From positions 57,795,296 to 57,859,295 of the forward strand of contig OY747703.1 of NCBI GenBank assembly GCA_963556495.2: DNA of 64,000 nucleotides, written 5' to 3'. The DNA comes from Valencia hispanica. Lineage: Eukaryota; Chordata; Actinopteri; Cyprinodontiformes; Valenciidae. Numbering within the stretch: position 1 is the first letter of the stretch; every line of letters starts with the position of its first letter. Of the stretch, positions 1 to 9,687 are shown piece after piece. Both the position numbers and the translations under genes were made by a program. The notes below the pieces were generated by a model. The model had not been told where the DNA came from. It worked only from the letters and a program-made list of their open reading frames with translations, and searched no databases.

Positions 1-238
1 TAAAGGTGATTCTACAAAGGATTGACTCGGGGGGTTGGCAGAGCTTAGTACATATGTATATTTGTAAAAAAAACAAAAACAGTTGGCAGACAGAGGTTTA
101 GGAACGCAGTGACCTTCTTCTCGGATGCCCACTTTCACAACTATATTATTACCACTCTAATGGACTTATTAACAACTTTGTCATTTTGTCCTGAATTTGT
201 TTTAATCAAACATTAAATGTGCTGAGAAAGACTAATGG
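1..238. other. Unannotated AT-rich sequence
   Basis: No gene, RNA or repeat boundary is recognisable in this stretch. It contains a short A-rich run near position 67 and otherwise looks like unique non-coding DNA. Confidence 0.5.
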
Positions 239-735
239 GGAGTTCACACTGGTCAGCCTGTCCAGGAGTCAAATCGCTCGAACGGACGAAAGTTGATGCT
301 TTAAAATTAAAATCCAGCTGCTTGCAGACTTTGTAGTCTGCGTCGGCGCGTCACGTCAGTATGTCTGCGCGCCGGCAGGGATTTCTCTGTTGCTAGTTGT
401 TAACAACATGGCGGATCATGTCGAGAGAGTGGCTTGGCTTTATTTAATTAATAAAACCAGACAACGTCGTCGGGTCATACAATTCACAAAAATTACAGAC
501 AGCGACGATTAGTTGATCCTCCATTTTGAATGAATGACTTGCCGATCCAATCAGTACAAAGAGTCCCTACGATTGGTTGACGCCCCGCGTTTGCTGCCCC
601 AAAGTTCAGTTTTCACAACTTCACGCAGCAGCTGGTCGGACAGTCCGTCAACGCGTCCAAATAGCAGCTGCTTGGACGCGCTGATGCCAGCTGCTTGGAC
701 GTGCGCAACTTGCTGTACTCTGTTTCTCAGTGTAT
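239..735. mobile_element. Possible GC-rich DNA-transposon relic
   Basis: This block is richer in CpG than its surroundings. It begins with a TTCACACTGG-like motif, a style common at the ends of PIF/Harbinger-type fish elements, and contains repeated CTGCTTGGACG motifs near 669-708. A 34-codon open frame starts at 409 (MADHVERVAWLYL...) and stops at 511; I do not recognise it. No clear terminal inverted repeat or target duplication was found, so the assignment is tentative. A degraded promoter or CpG-rich first exon is an alternative. Confidence 0.22.
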
Positions 736-1129
736 AGATTTTACGACTCAGCTGTTTAGCTTTTTCTCTTCTAGATGAAGAGAAACACAGGTTTGAGTCA
801 TTGTTATATTGAAGATAATTTGTCAACTTTGTCTGAGTTCCAGAGAACTTATATAACCTTCTATGTAGACGGATTGCTCAGTTCTTGCCATAAAAAAATA
901 ACTAACTAAAAAAATAATCACCACACCATGTGTTGCCACCATCATGGTTCACATTAGGGATAACCGGTGGTTAGCCACAAACCAACTCGAAGCTGGGCCA
1001 GATTGTTTTTTTTTTGAAAGAACCGGTTTCTACCCCATCCACAATGGTGACGAAACCAAGGTATGGGGGCTGGATTACAAAAGCTTAGTGTAGCAGGCGA
1101 AACAAACAACCAACATTTTCATTCATAAC
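736..1129. other. Unannotated sequence
   Basis: No coding or repeat signature is recognised. The only local structure is a short T-run near 1006. Confidence 0.4.
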
Positions 1130-1725
1130 AATGGAGGCTAGAAATAAGCAGAGTTGCAGCAGCAGAACAAATTGGAGGAGTCGAAACAAACCAAGGCGGT
1201 GTTTTACAGCTGCGTCCATCCTCCTGCCCTTGGTAGATGAGTCAATAAAGGAGGAAATAACCGCCACAGAATCTGGTAAGTGTAGCTGCTATACTGCTTT
1301 ATCCCTGTATAAAGTGGAAATGACCTTCCCCTGTTAGCGGACATGTACTGCTGTCGTTGTGTTATGTAAAAACTAACATTACGTCTCATATATTCACAGA
1401 CTTGAGGGGCAACCTAGGGCCTGTGGTCTGCAGTTCTTCAGCACCTGATGCTCAATGGCGCTCATCCTCCTGCTAGCAGACTGGGTAAGGATTATTTTTC
1501 ACCTTTACCTGTTTATAATAAGAGCTGTCTTTGAATGAAGTTGATTTATTATTAACTAAATGTATTTAAATAATGTATTTTCAAAGCTTCACTACATTTG
1601 TACTTGAGTAGATTATTAAAGAAGTAACTTATACTTCATACCAGAAGTCGAGCTAACATTTTTTGTAGCCGGTCATTTGGACTTACAGAGCCAAAGAAAC
1701 TTGATCTGGCAGATCTGTCTTCAGG
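1130..1725 (+). other. Exon-like segments upstream of the piggyBac relic
   Basis: Three segments with splice-like borders lie here. The first is an open frame from the ATG at 1131 to a GTAAGT-type donor near 1275 (MEARNKQSCSS...). The second runs from a CACAG acceptor near 1399 to a GGTAAGG donor near 1484. The third runs from a TTTTTGTAG acceptor near 1669 to a GTTAAG donor near 1724, with the open frame SFGLTEPKKLDLADLSS. Joined in order they do not keep one clean frame, so if they were exons they are now broken. They could be 5' exons of the transposase at 2050 or chance matches. Confidence 0.18.
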
Positions 1726-1770
1726 TTAAGTTTCATTTCATATTATTTTCCTGTTTCATTTCAAACCAGT

Positions 1771-1842
1771 AAGTGGAAAATACCAAAAAAGCAGAGTGAA
1801 GTGACAGAAACATCTACTCTGCCTTTTTTGTATTTTCCACTT
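1771..1842. repeat. 27-bp inverted repeat with 18-base loop (hairpin)
   Basis: Bases 1771-1797 pair with 1816-1842 at 25 of 27 positions, leaving a loop of 18 bases. The arms begin AAGTGGAAAATAC. The stem is long and nearly perfect, so it could fold in RNA or extrude as a cruciform. Its origin is unknown; it may be a recent palindromic insertion or the core of a tiny MITE. Confidence 0.75.
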
Positions 1843-2049
1843 TTTTGTTTGTGCACCTTAGCAGACATTCACTGCCATCTGAAGTGCAAGACATTTTTCT
1901 GCTTTAGTTGTCTCTTTTTATTTAGGAAGATATTTCAGACATTATTCCGATACAGAGGAGATACTGGAATTATTATTAGTATCTATGCATGCATTTGTGA
2001 TATCATTCGACTTTCTTGTTGCTCACAATTTGAATTTGTTAACACTGCA

Positions 2050-2945
2050 GATGAGGAGACTGCTTCTCAACCTAAAAAGAGAGCTCGTTTGGGGACTGAC
2101 CTGACAAAGACAGCAAAAGATGGCACAGTGTGGCATGAAGAACCGGTGGGGACGCGTCTCCCTTTCACGCCAATAGAAGCGTACGCCGCAGATGGAGAGC
2201 CAACGGCTAAGGCCAGGAAAAGTATCTCGAGTTGCCTGTGTTTCATCACTCTTGACATTCATCATAGCATTCAAGAATGGACTATTCAACATGCACAGAA
2301 AAACGGAGCATGTTCATTGGTTCATGGCACTCCCTGAACTAATGGCATTTATTGCAATTGTCATTTTGCAGGGGCTTACCAAGGTTCCATCACTACGTGA
2401 CTGCTGGTCAGCAAACCTGGGAAACCCACATATGATTGGAACTATGCCGCAAAACCGCTTCCAAGAAATCATGCGACACCTATGCTTTGATGACAGGTCC
2501 ACCCGCAGTGATCGAGCAATTTCCAGTGTGTGGGGATCATTTGTCACCAACTGCATCATGTCCTACAACCCTGGTCTACATTTCCCCGTTGATGAACAGC
2601 TTTTCCCGTCAAAGACTTACTGTTGTTTCCTGCAGTATATTGCAACTAAACTTGACAAGTTTGGGATCAAGTTTTGGGTGGCTTGCAACCTAAAATCCAA
2701 GTACATTTGCAATGTCCTCCCATATCTTGGCAAGGACCCAAGTTGTCCCAGAGGGGAGAGACTGTCCGAAAATGTAGTGATGAGGCTGATGGAGCCATTC
2801 CTAGACAAGGGCAGAAATGTTACCTCGGACAATTTCTTCACATCGCTGTCACTTCCGCAAAAACTGCTTAGTGGGAGAACCACCATCCTCTGCACCAGTC
2901 AAGATTCGCCGGGAAATTCCTCGATCCGCTAGACACACAAGATCC
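2050..2945 (+). pseudogene. piggyBac-like transposase, frameshifted and truncated
   Basis: The protein resembles the PGBD/piggyBac transposase domain (DDE_Tnp_1_7). The first part, in one frame from about 2050, reads DEETASQPKKRARLG, then VGTRLPFTPIEAYAADGEP. The second frame, from about 2303, reads LPELMAFIAIVILQGLTKV, VDEQLFPSKTYCC and VTSDNFFTSLSLPQKLL. A one-base shift in the A-run at 2299-2303 joins the two halves. A second small indel near 2897 moves the continuation VKIRREIPRSARHT out of frame. The VDE and SDNFF acidic residues expected of the DDD catalytic centre are visible, but the sequence downstream with the third aspartate is absent, and family members are normally much longer. 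An AG acceptor (CACTGCAG) sits just before 2051. It cannot encode an active transposase. It is probably an old insertion; TTAA-flanked termini were not identified. Confidence 0.85.
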
Positions 2946-3311
2946 CACCTGCTGTGGCCAACGGTCTGGATGGAGCTGAACTGAGATCCAATGCCTCCAT
3001 AACTCTTCAACGCGCTGTCAGCTCCCGGTTAACGAAGTGTATTGGGCACGGTGTCCAGGTGGGAGACGATGCTCTCATTGGAATCTGTTTTTTTACTAAT
3101 TCAGCTACCTGTACTCCATGTGTAAAAATGAAAATGTCTAGGTCTCTGCAGCAGATGGTCAGGGGTGTGAATATTAATCTATCAAAATGAAGGACACCTT
3201 CACATTTTTTCATCAATGTTTAAAAAAAAAGGCCAAATACGGAATACTTTTGGTTAATGCAACCACTGTTTCATACATATATATTTACATATGTTGAGGC
3301 TATGGCCTTTT
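2946..3311. other. Unannotated sequence downstream of the piggyBac relic
   Basis: The open frame at 2954-3190 has no recognisable domain. The stretch probably includes further degraded transposon DNA, but nothing specific can be supported. Confidence 0.35.
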
Positions 3312-3371
3312 ACTGAACGAACTGCATCTCCCAGCATCCTTTCACTGAACGAACTGCATCTCCCAGCATCC
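3312..3371. repeat. Two-copy 28-bp tandem duplication
   Basis: The 28-bp unit at 3312-3339, containing CTGCATCTCCCAGCATCC, is repeated without change at 3344-3371, an offset of 32 bp. The motif CATCTCCCAGCATCC resembles the promoter-like ACTACATTTCCCAGCATGC class of ZNF143-type sites, but that is only a resemblance. Confidence 0.85.
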
Positions 3372-5390
3372 GTTGCGATGCCCTCAATCCATCGTTATTG
3401 GTCTGTGGCCAGTGATGACATCACAGAGTTGATAAAGACAGCGCAAATATTGAAATCCTCGTGTTTTGGTTCCCCAATGGTGCTGCAAGGAGACGCTTTA
3501 ATCCATTGCTTGCATTTTTCCCTTTTTCGTTCAAACCTGCTGGACCAGGAAGAACTCCCCTTTTTAAACTTCGAAGTAAACCGGCCGAGCAAACAGATAT
3601 CCCTGTACGGGCAACCAGGGAGTCCGCTGGCCTCTGAGCTCTATTGAAAACCGGCCTGAGTCCCTCAGCGCCTAAAGTCAGACGTCCGCTTTCCTGACCT
3701 CGGTTTTGCGCAAACCACTCCTTTAAACTGGACACTTTCAAGTCGTTCTACGTTCTTCGTCATGGACTGTGGAGAGAATCATCACTAAGTAGGATAAACC
3801 TGGTTTATGTCCGTTTGGTCTGGGTGGAGGAGAATTAGGTCTAGGATATATATGATTTAAATCAATTTTTTTGTGGTTAAAATAAGTCTGTCAACTTGTT
3901 AACCACTGTTTATTCTTGGTCGTCTGTCGCTGTACACCGACCCTGAATGTGCATGCTTTTTGTGTTTTATTATTTGACTTTGGTTGCAACCAGAAGCAGT
4001 ATATTATATTGTATTGTTTCCTGGCTTGATGTATTATCCGCTGCGGTCGGCGCGTGTCTGTTGAGACAGGTCGCGTGGCCTTCCGTCGATTCCCTTTTAG
4101 TGTCATCCCCTTTCCTTTGTCCAAGCCACCATTGCTAATTGAAACTAGGCTTTGTTGAATCGCCACGCGGTCTTCCTTTGTCTCCCTTTGTGAGCCGATT
4201 GCGCCAATTGATAAGGTTTTGGGCTATTCATCGCATTGAGGGGGTAAGCTGAACCCCCCTCATTCGCTCGCTGTCCCCGACACACACACAGCCGCACACA
4301 CACGCCCCCTTCCCTCGACATTAACTTTGTTCTATATTTTGCATGCGTTAGAATAGATGGAAATTATAAATGAAATGTAATCTGTAAGGTTGACCTATTT
4401 CATTAATAAATTCCCTTAATCAACGAGAAGTTTCCTGTGCTATTTCAGTGTGTGTTGTAAAGTTTGTTTTAATCCCCACGGACGATCTCCGCCTTTTCAG
4501 AAGAGACTGACAGTCTGGTTGAATTAAAAGTATATTATTTATGAGATTGGTGCCCCTATATCTTTAATAAACAGGTTAAACTCGAACGTCATCAATAATT
4601 ATATTAATATTAAATTATTTATTATAATTATTGATGCTCAGAAAACCAGACAACTTTTTTTTTTATTAATAGTTACAACACATATATCTAGGCATGCAAA
4701 CTTATGTACATAAACATCCCTTTGTATATAAGTTTATACACACGTTTATATGTTTATTTCTATGTGGTAAACAGAAGACAAAACTGAAATGCTTTGCAAC
4801 CAAAGTGAATGTTTATCGAGTAAAAATTGTGATATACAACATTGGTAGCAGTCCAAAACATTCCAGTTATCTACAGCAGATCACTGTTGAAATCCTCCAT
4901 CGGCCTGTTAAGAGGAGAAGAGGAGAAAGCCCCGCATCAATACCCGCCATAACAGCATCTAACAAAACAGACATAGTATTATGTTTCTAGATCTGTTATT
5001 AAATTGGAAAAAATATATAGCTAGTGTTAAGGAGGGCAACATGATGTAGCAAACAGCGGTTAAAAACATTATACAATGATACTGCATTTTTACCTTTCTC
5101 TGCAAGCTAGTCGCTGCTCTCTGCGCCTTATGATCAGATATTGACGGTGCACCAAAAACATGTCACGGACACATCTTTACAAATCCAGAAAAGTGTGGAA
5201 GCACAAAAGCAGCACTTGAAGGGCATGATGAACCAGTCTGTTGTTAAAATCTGTCTCTGTTTGTGCTTCCTGTTTTCGCCTCCACACATAAGCATATACA
5301 GTTGCGTTTCTAAATGCTTTAGATGATGTTATGATGCTTTTTTTGGGGGGGTTTACCACTGTTTCATGGTTTTTTTTCCATTTCTGGGTA
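3372..5390. other. Unassigned region with possible LTR-like block
   Basis: No coding sequence is recognised. From about 3300 to 4320 the sequence is more GC- and CpG-rich than the rest of the window. The block 3769-4545 has some LTR-like properties: it begins with TGTGGAGAG, contains late AATAAA-like signals (ATTAATAAATTC near 4402) and is followed by ATTGGTGCCCC, which resembles a primer-binding site. No second LTR or gag-pol sequence follows, so this is weak. Very AT-rich DNA with small palindromes (AATAATTATATTAATATTA) lies at 4590-4640. A short CA-rich run lies near 4280. Confidence 0.3.
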
Positions 5391-5405
5391 ATGGTTCTCA
5401 AAGTG

Positions 5406-5531
5406 CTGCGATGGACTGGCGACCTGTCCAGGGTGTACCCTGCCTCTCGCCCCATGACCGCTGGAGATAGGCACCAGCTGCCCCGCAACCCTACATAGGA
5501 TGGACGGGTATGGAAAATGGATGGATGGATG
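5406..5531 (+). mobile_element. 5'-truncated ATGG-tailed retroposon with 13-bp target duplication
   Basis: The 126-bp insert starts at CTGCGATGGACTGGCGACC and ends in ATGGATGGATGG. The 13-bp sequence GGTTCTCAAAGTG flanks it perfectly (5393-5405 and 5532-5544). A 3' repeat tail, a 5' truncation and a target duplication of this length are the hallmarks of target-primed reverse transcription. It landed inside an older member of its own family. Confidence 0.85.
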
Positions 5532-5600
5532 GGTTCTCAAAGTGTTCTTTCTGACTTCCTCCCAAAAACATGGCTGTTAGGTTAATTGGTCTCTCTAGTT

Positions 5601-5813
5601 AGTGGTCACCAACCCTGGTCCTCGAGATCTGTTTTTAGATGCATCCCTGCTCCAACACAACTGAATCAAATGAATAGCTCGTTACCAAGTCTTTGTTAGA
5701 CTTGATGGCATGCTGAAGAGGTAATTCAATCACTTGATTCAGGTGTGTTGGACCAGGAATGCATCTAAAACCTGCAGAACAGTAGATCTCGAAGTCCAGG
5801 GTTGGAAACCACT
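5601..5813. mobile_element. Palindromic MITE, CCAACCCTGG family, copy 1
   Basis: The left end AGTGGTCACCAACCCTGG matches the reverse complement of the right end (AGTGGTTTCCAACCCTGG). Internal blocks are also inverted: GATGCATCCCTGCTCCAACA near 5639 against TGTTGGACCAGGAATGCATC near 5744. It has no coding capacity. Related copies lie at 44425-44620 and 57351-57503. The family resembles short hAT-type elements common in fish, but no clear target duplication was found. Confidence 0.75.
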
Positions 5814-5985
5814 GACGTAAGTTGTCCTTAGGTATGAGTGATTACATGGTTGTTTGCCCTGTGTGTCTCTGTGTTGCCCTGTGATGGACTGAAGACATGT
5901 CAAGGTTGTACCCTGACTTTTGTCCAATTACCGCTGGAAACTGGTACCAGCCCCCTTGGAAGCCTCCAAGGATGGATGGATGGAT

Positions 5986-7103
5986 CTCACTGGGATGCCA
6001 AAGTCATCATTTGAAAACGGCCTTTTGTGTGACAAAAAGCAAACAGAAGAAATCTGTAAGTTTTCTCACAGCGCTTTGCCTTCAAACCAATGATTAAACC
6101 AAACTCATAATAAGACATCTTTATCTTTCAGAACACTTCATGTTTGCTCCCATCATAATTCAAAACATTTACATTATATGAAGGTATCCACGGCAAATCT
6201 GAGTCAACGAAGAACATTTTCTCTGACTTCTCATTCTTCCTCAGCACATTTTATCCCAGAGCTCATATTAATTTGACAGCTCTCCGAGTCTTTTCTGCAC
6301 ACAGCAGAATTTTGATGGACAGGAAACCCCTGGATGTCTTTCTTTCACTTTTTTTTTTTTTTTGATACCATCAAAGATAGGACTTGCTGCTGGTGTCTCT
6401 GTCTCCGTTGTTTCCGTGTCTCTCGCCTCTCCAGAGCTCCCTGCCCTCCAAACAGTGTCTGACCTGTCTGCTGTGATGACCATTAAGGCTGTGGCTGGCA
6501 GTGCTGATGGGCCTGCTGCTTCTCTGCTTGCGTCCCCGTTGGTCTGCAGCGAGCCCGCTTGCCCGGAGCTGCTAACAAGCTGTGCATTCAGGCAGTTTAT
6601 GCTACAAATGAAGCTGTGCAGCGGACCAACTCCAAAGATGAACAACTGAAGTGCTGCTGAGTCCCATCAGACAGAACCCCCCTCGACTCTGCTGCTTAGG
6701 TTCTGGTTGCCTACAGACTTACATTTGCTTCCAGAATGGGAATACAGTCCACACGTGCTTTTTTGTTCATCTCTGTCATTTATTCTAAATCCATGAAAAT
6801 TGCAGTACCTTCAGCTGTAATAAATAACATATTTCTGAGGGTAATTGGCACTCTTCACCACAAATTCAGGTTAGGTCTTTACAGCCATGACATTAAATGC
6901 ACACAGGATACATTATTGGGTGAGAAATGTACACAGAAGAAACAAGAGTACGCTGCCACAGTGTATAAGCTGATCTCGGTGTGGAACGTTTATGTTCAAT
7001 GCTTTTATAAAACATGCAGGAAAACTCAGTTATCTCATTGTAATTAATGGAGAAAAAAATCACTGCTGAGTTGAATTTGATGAGAAAGTTTAGATGCAGA
7101 ATC
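5986..7103. other. Unannotated region with an open GC-rich stretch at 6280-6660
   Basis: Between 6280 and 6660 long frames are open on both strands: 6362-6649 on the plus strand and 6268-6645 on the minus strand. Neither has a recognisable domain. The composition is serine- and alanine-rich, as expected for GC-rich DNA read at random. A T-run lies at 6351-6363. It could be part of a terminal exon or processed sequence, but the sequence alone does not decide. The rest shows nothing. Confidence 0.3.
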
Positions 7104-7106
7104 TAA

Positions 7107-7885
7107 GGATGCATTCACACCAGCCCTGCTTAGTCTGCTTTAAACGAACTCTAGTTCCTTTCGCCCAGAAAGTCTGGTTCGTTTGGGGAGGTGTGACTCG
7201 AACTCTGATGCAGACCAACACAGCGAACTCTGGTCCACCTAAAAACTTAGATCTCTGTTCGATTGAAACAAACTCTGTTGCAGTTCGATTGCATATGTGA
7301 ATGGCAAGTAGACCGGTACCGCAGAAAAAGCAAGAAGCATACTATTGTGCAGGGCATCCTGGGTAAATACAATCTAAACAATGGCACATGCTAGATAGTT
7401 GTGGGAGAATTACAAGATAATATGAAACATATCTTGTACATACCTTGCTCGACGTCTGTAGAGGACATCAGAGCTGTGAAGTTGTACACGCCCCTACACA
7501 TTGCACGCCGCCTCATATGGAGCTGTATCAGCAGCCTCGTGTAAAAAACCATCATGCTCCATAGTCCTCTGCTTCGTTCAGTGTTCATCTTGAGCCCATT
7601 GCTTAAGCGTACTTATCTGGCACATTTGCCAAACACAACAGAGCAATCCTAAAACCACTACAATCTGCTGCCACTCCATGTTTGCTTACGTTTCACTGTA
7701 CAGGAAGTGTCCTCCGCTGCACCAAGAAATATAGGACCAACGCAGCGCCACCACAGGCGGGGAGGTAAACATGTTGCTCAAAAGCTTTGGTTCGTTTAAA
7801 AAAGAGCAGTGTGAATGTGAACCGCATCAGCTAAAGAAAGAAACAATGTTGCAAGTCTACCGGACAATCAGGTGTGAATAGACCC
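7107..7885. mobile_element. PIF/Harbinger-type non-autonomous element, TAA duplication
   Basis: The left terminus GGATGCATTCACACC and the reverse complement of the right terminus (GGGTCTATTCACACC) match at 12 of 15 bases. The 3-bp TAA occurs directly outside both ends (7104-7106 and 7886-7888), as expected for PIF/Harbinger insertions, which favour TWA. Sub-terminal motifs such as TGGTTCGTTTGGGGAG (7174) and TTTGGTTCGTTTAAAA (7786) are also related. No transposase frame remains in the 779 bp. Confidence 0.75.
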
Positions 7886-7888
7886 TAA

Positions 7889-8344
7889 CAAACCAATGTA
7901 CTGCTTTTCTTTAGAGAACAAATGGTCTTATTTCATTACTGTAAAGGAGGCCCTTATTCTTTAGCAAAGCATGAAAAATTATGACATTTAATCTGTTGTT
8001 TTGATTGGAAGGACATACATTCAATCACTTGTTTTTTTATTTTTCTTGTTTTGTGCTTTAGGGCTGGAAAATCATTTTAACAGACTTTAACGTCACATTT
8101 GCACACAAAAAAATTCCACCTGTCTTTATTCAGATGAATTTTGATATCGAGAATAAAATATAACTCTGTCTATAAAACATACACTGTATAAACTCACTTT
8201 ATTTCAAATTGTGAATATTTAACATAATTTAAATTCAGGGGAAAAACTGGTTTTCCTATTAAAACTAAAGGTATCAACACCACCCAGTGACACTAACAGT
8301 ATTATAAAGAATGTGTTAGGATTTTTGATCAAAAAATTGGCCAC
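7889..8344. other. Unannotated AT-rich sequence
   Basis: No gene or repeat boundary is recognised. The sequence is uniformly AT-rich. Confidence 0.45.
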
Positions 8345-8683
8345 TCATGGTGGCAGCATGTTGGAGTAGCTCTGTTATATGTTACCTCTTATTTGTTCTT
8401 TTTCTAGACTTTTGCTTAGTTTGGGGTGGGATTGCGGCGTTGCTGTTTGGACAGTTATTCCCTCTGGTTCTAGATGCTGTGCAGATGGGAGGATATTTGT
8501 TTTTCTTTTTTTGTAACATTTTTAGACAGTTGTTTATGAGGCATAGATAATTTGACCGGAATACCTGAACAATGACCCCAAATCCCAGAGGAGTTGAAAA
8601 GGAGGCTTCATGGATGCAGAGCAGGACCAAAAAGCAGAGAGAGAAGGAGGAAGTTCAAACCATCTCTTTCATCCATCATAATG
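8345..8683 (+). mobile_element. Probable 5' part of the LINE whose endonuclease follows at 9688
   Basis: This segment directly precedes a TIR element whose removal would join it to the endonuclease relic at 9688. Its 3' part encodes a basic stretch (AGPKSREKEEVQ-like) that resembles the lysine-rich start of LINE ORF2 in fish. No catalytic motif is visible in this part, so assignment rests mainly on position. Confidence 0.35.
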
Positions 8684-9681
8684 TACAGTGGCCGGGAAGT
8701 GCAAAACAAAATTACAATAACCTGAAACCCTTTTACATTTTTACCGAAACCCTTTTACAAATTTACCAAAACACTTTTACAAATTTAACGAAACACATTT
8801 ACAAGTTTACCGAACACATTTACAAATTTACTGAAACACATTTACAAGTTTACCGAAACACATTTACAAGTTTACCGAAACACATTTACAAGTTTACCGA
8901 AACACATTTACAAGTTTACCGAAACACATTTACAATCTTACCGAAACACATTTACAAGTTTACCGAAACACATTTACAAGTTTACCAAAACACATTTACA
9001 AGTTTACCGAAACACATTTACAATCTTACCGAAACACATTTACAAGTTTACCAAAACACATTTACAATCTCACCGAAACAAATTTACAAGTTTACCGAAA
9101 CACATTTACAAGTTTACCGAAACACATTTACAATCTAACCGAAACACATTTACAAGTTTACCGAAACACATTTACAAGTTTACCGAAACACATTTACAAT
9201 CTTACCGAAACACATTTACAAGTTTACCGAAACCCATTTACAATCTTACCGAAACACATTTACAAGTTTACCAAAACACATTTACAAGTTTACCGAAACA
9301 CATTTACAATCTTACCGAAACACATTTACAAGTTTAACGAAACACATTTCCAAGTTAAAAAAAGAAACACTTTTACAAGTTCAACAAAACACATTTACAA
9401 AGACATGACCTGGAAGTGATACTGCAGGGATGAGGTTAGGGTCAGGACAAGATCAACGTGGTAACAGTAATGGAATCGATCCTGCCAGCACCTCAATCTG
9501 CAGAGATGTTTTGCCCATCTTGCGGAATCTATTTGTAAAAGTGTTTCTGTAAACTTGTAAATGTGTTTCGGTAAGATTGTAAATGTGTTTTGGTAAATTT
9601 GCAAAAGTGTTTCAGTAAAAATGTAAAAGTGTTTCAGGTTATATGTAATGTCATTTTGTTTTGCACTTCCCGGCCACCGTA
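8684..9681. mobile_element. Inverted-repeat element built on a 22-bp minisatellite
   Basis: The ends TACAGTGGCCGGGAAGTGCA and TACGGTGGCCGGGAAGTGCA (right end, reverse complement) are inverted repeats. They continue through AAACAAAAT and AACCTGAAAC into 22-bp repeat units present on both arms. A 6-bp ATAATG flanks both ends (8678-8683 and 9682-9687). The left arm carries about 30 units in one orientation; the right arm (about 9525-9640) carries about 5 in the opposite orientation. A unique spacer at 9405-9525 separates them. There is no transposase. It resembles a foldback-type element or a MITE whose sub-terminal repeats have expanded. The superfamily is unassigned. Confidence 0.8.
8737..9400 (+). 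repeat. Tandem array, 22-bp unit, about 30 copies
   Basis: The unit is close to CATTTACAAGTTTACCGAAA plus CA. Variants replace AAGTTTACCG with AATCTTACCG or AAGTTTACCA in an interspersed pattern. Because 22 is not a multiple of three, the array encodes a 66-bp periodic peptide (HIYKFTE, HLQVYRN, TFTSLPK). That explains the apparent 188-residue open frame at 8572-9138, which is not a gene. The array is part of the element at 8684-9681. Confidence 0.9.
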
Positions 9682-9687
9682 ATAATG

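Larger units (their letters stand above)
5391..5985 (+). mobile_element. ATGG-tailed non-LTR retroposon copy (host of two insertions)
   Basis: The segments 5391-5405, 5545-5600 and 5814-5985 join into one copy of a common fish retroposon. Recognisable blocks are GACTTCCTCCC, AGGTTAATTGGTCTCTCTA, TTGTCCTTAGGTATGAGTG and GTGATGGACTGAAGACATGTC, then a 3' tail of ATGG repeats at 5972-5985. A full copy of this family begins with a tRNA-like head, as the copies near 24040 and 56022-57040 indicate. The 5' head is missing here. Two later insertions split it (5406-5531 and 5601-5813). Confidence 0.7.

Noticed and set aside
6268..6649. Overlapping open frames on both strands at a GC-rich stretch
   Set aside because: No domain, no splice or start context; being open on both strands is expected by base composition. 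Kept only as a note.
8572..9138. 188-residue open frame with periodic HIYKFTE and THLQVYRN peptides
   Set aside because: It is the 22-bp tandem array read through in one frame; the periodicity is 66 bp and follows the DNA unit.
8737..9400. CRISPR-like regularly spaced repeats
   Set aside because: The units are head to tail without unique spacers, in a vertebrate-like genome, and bounded by inverted termini.
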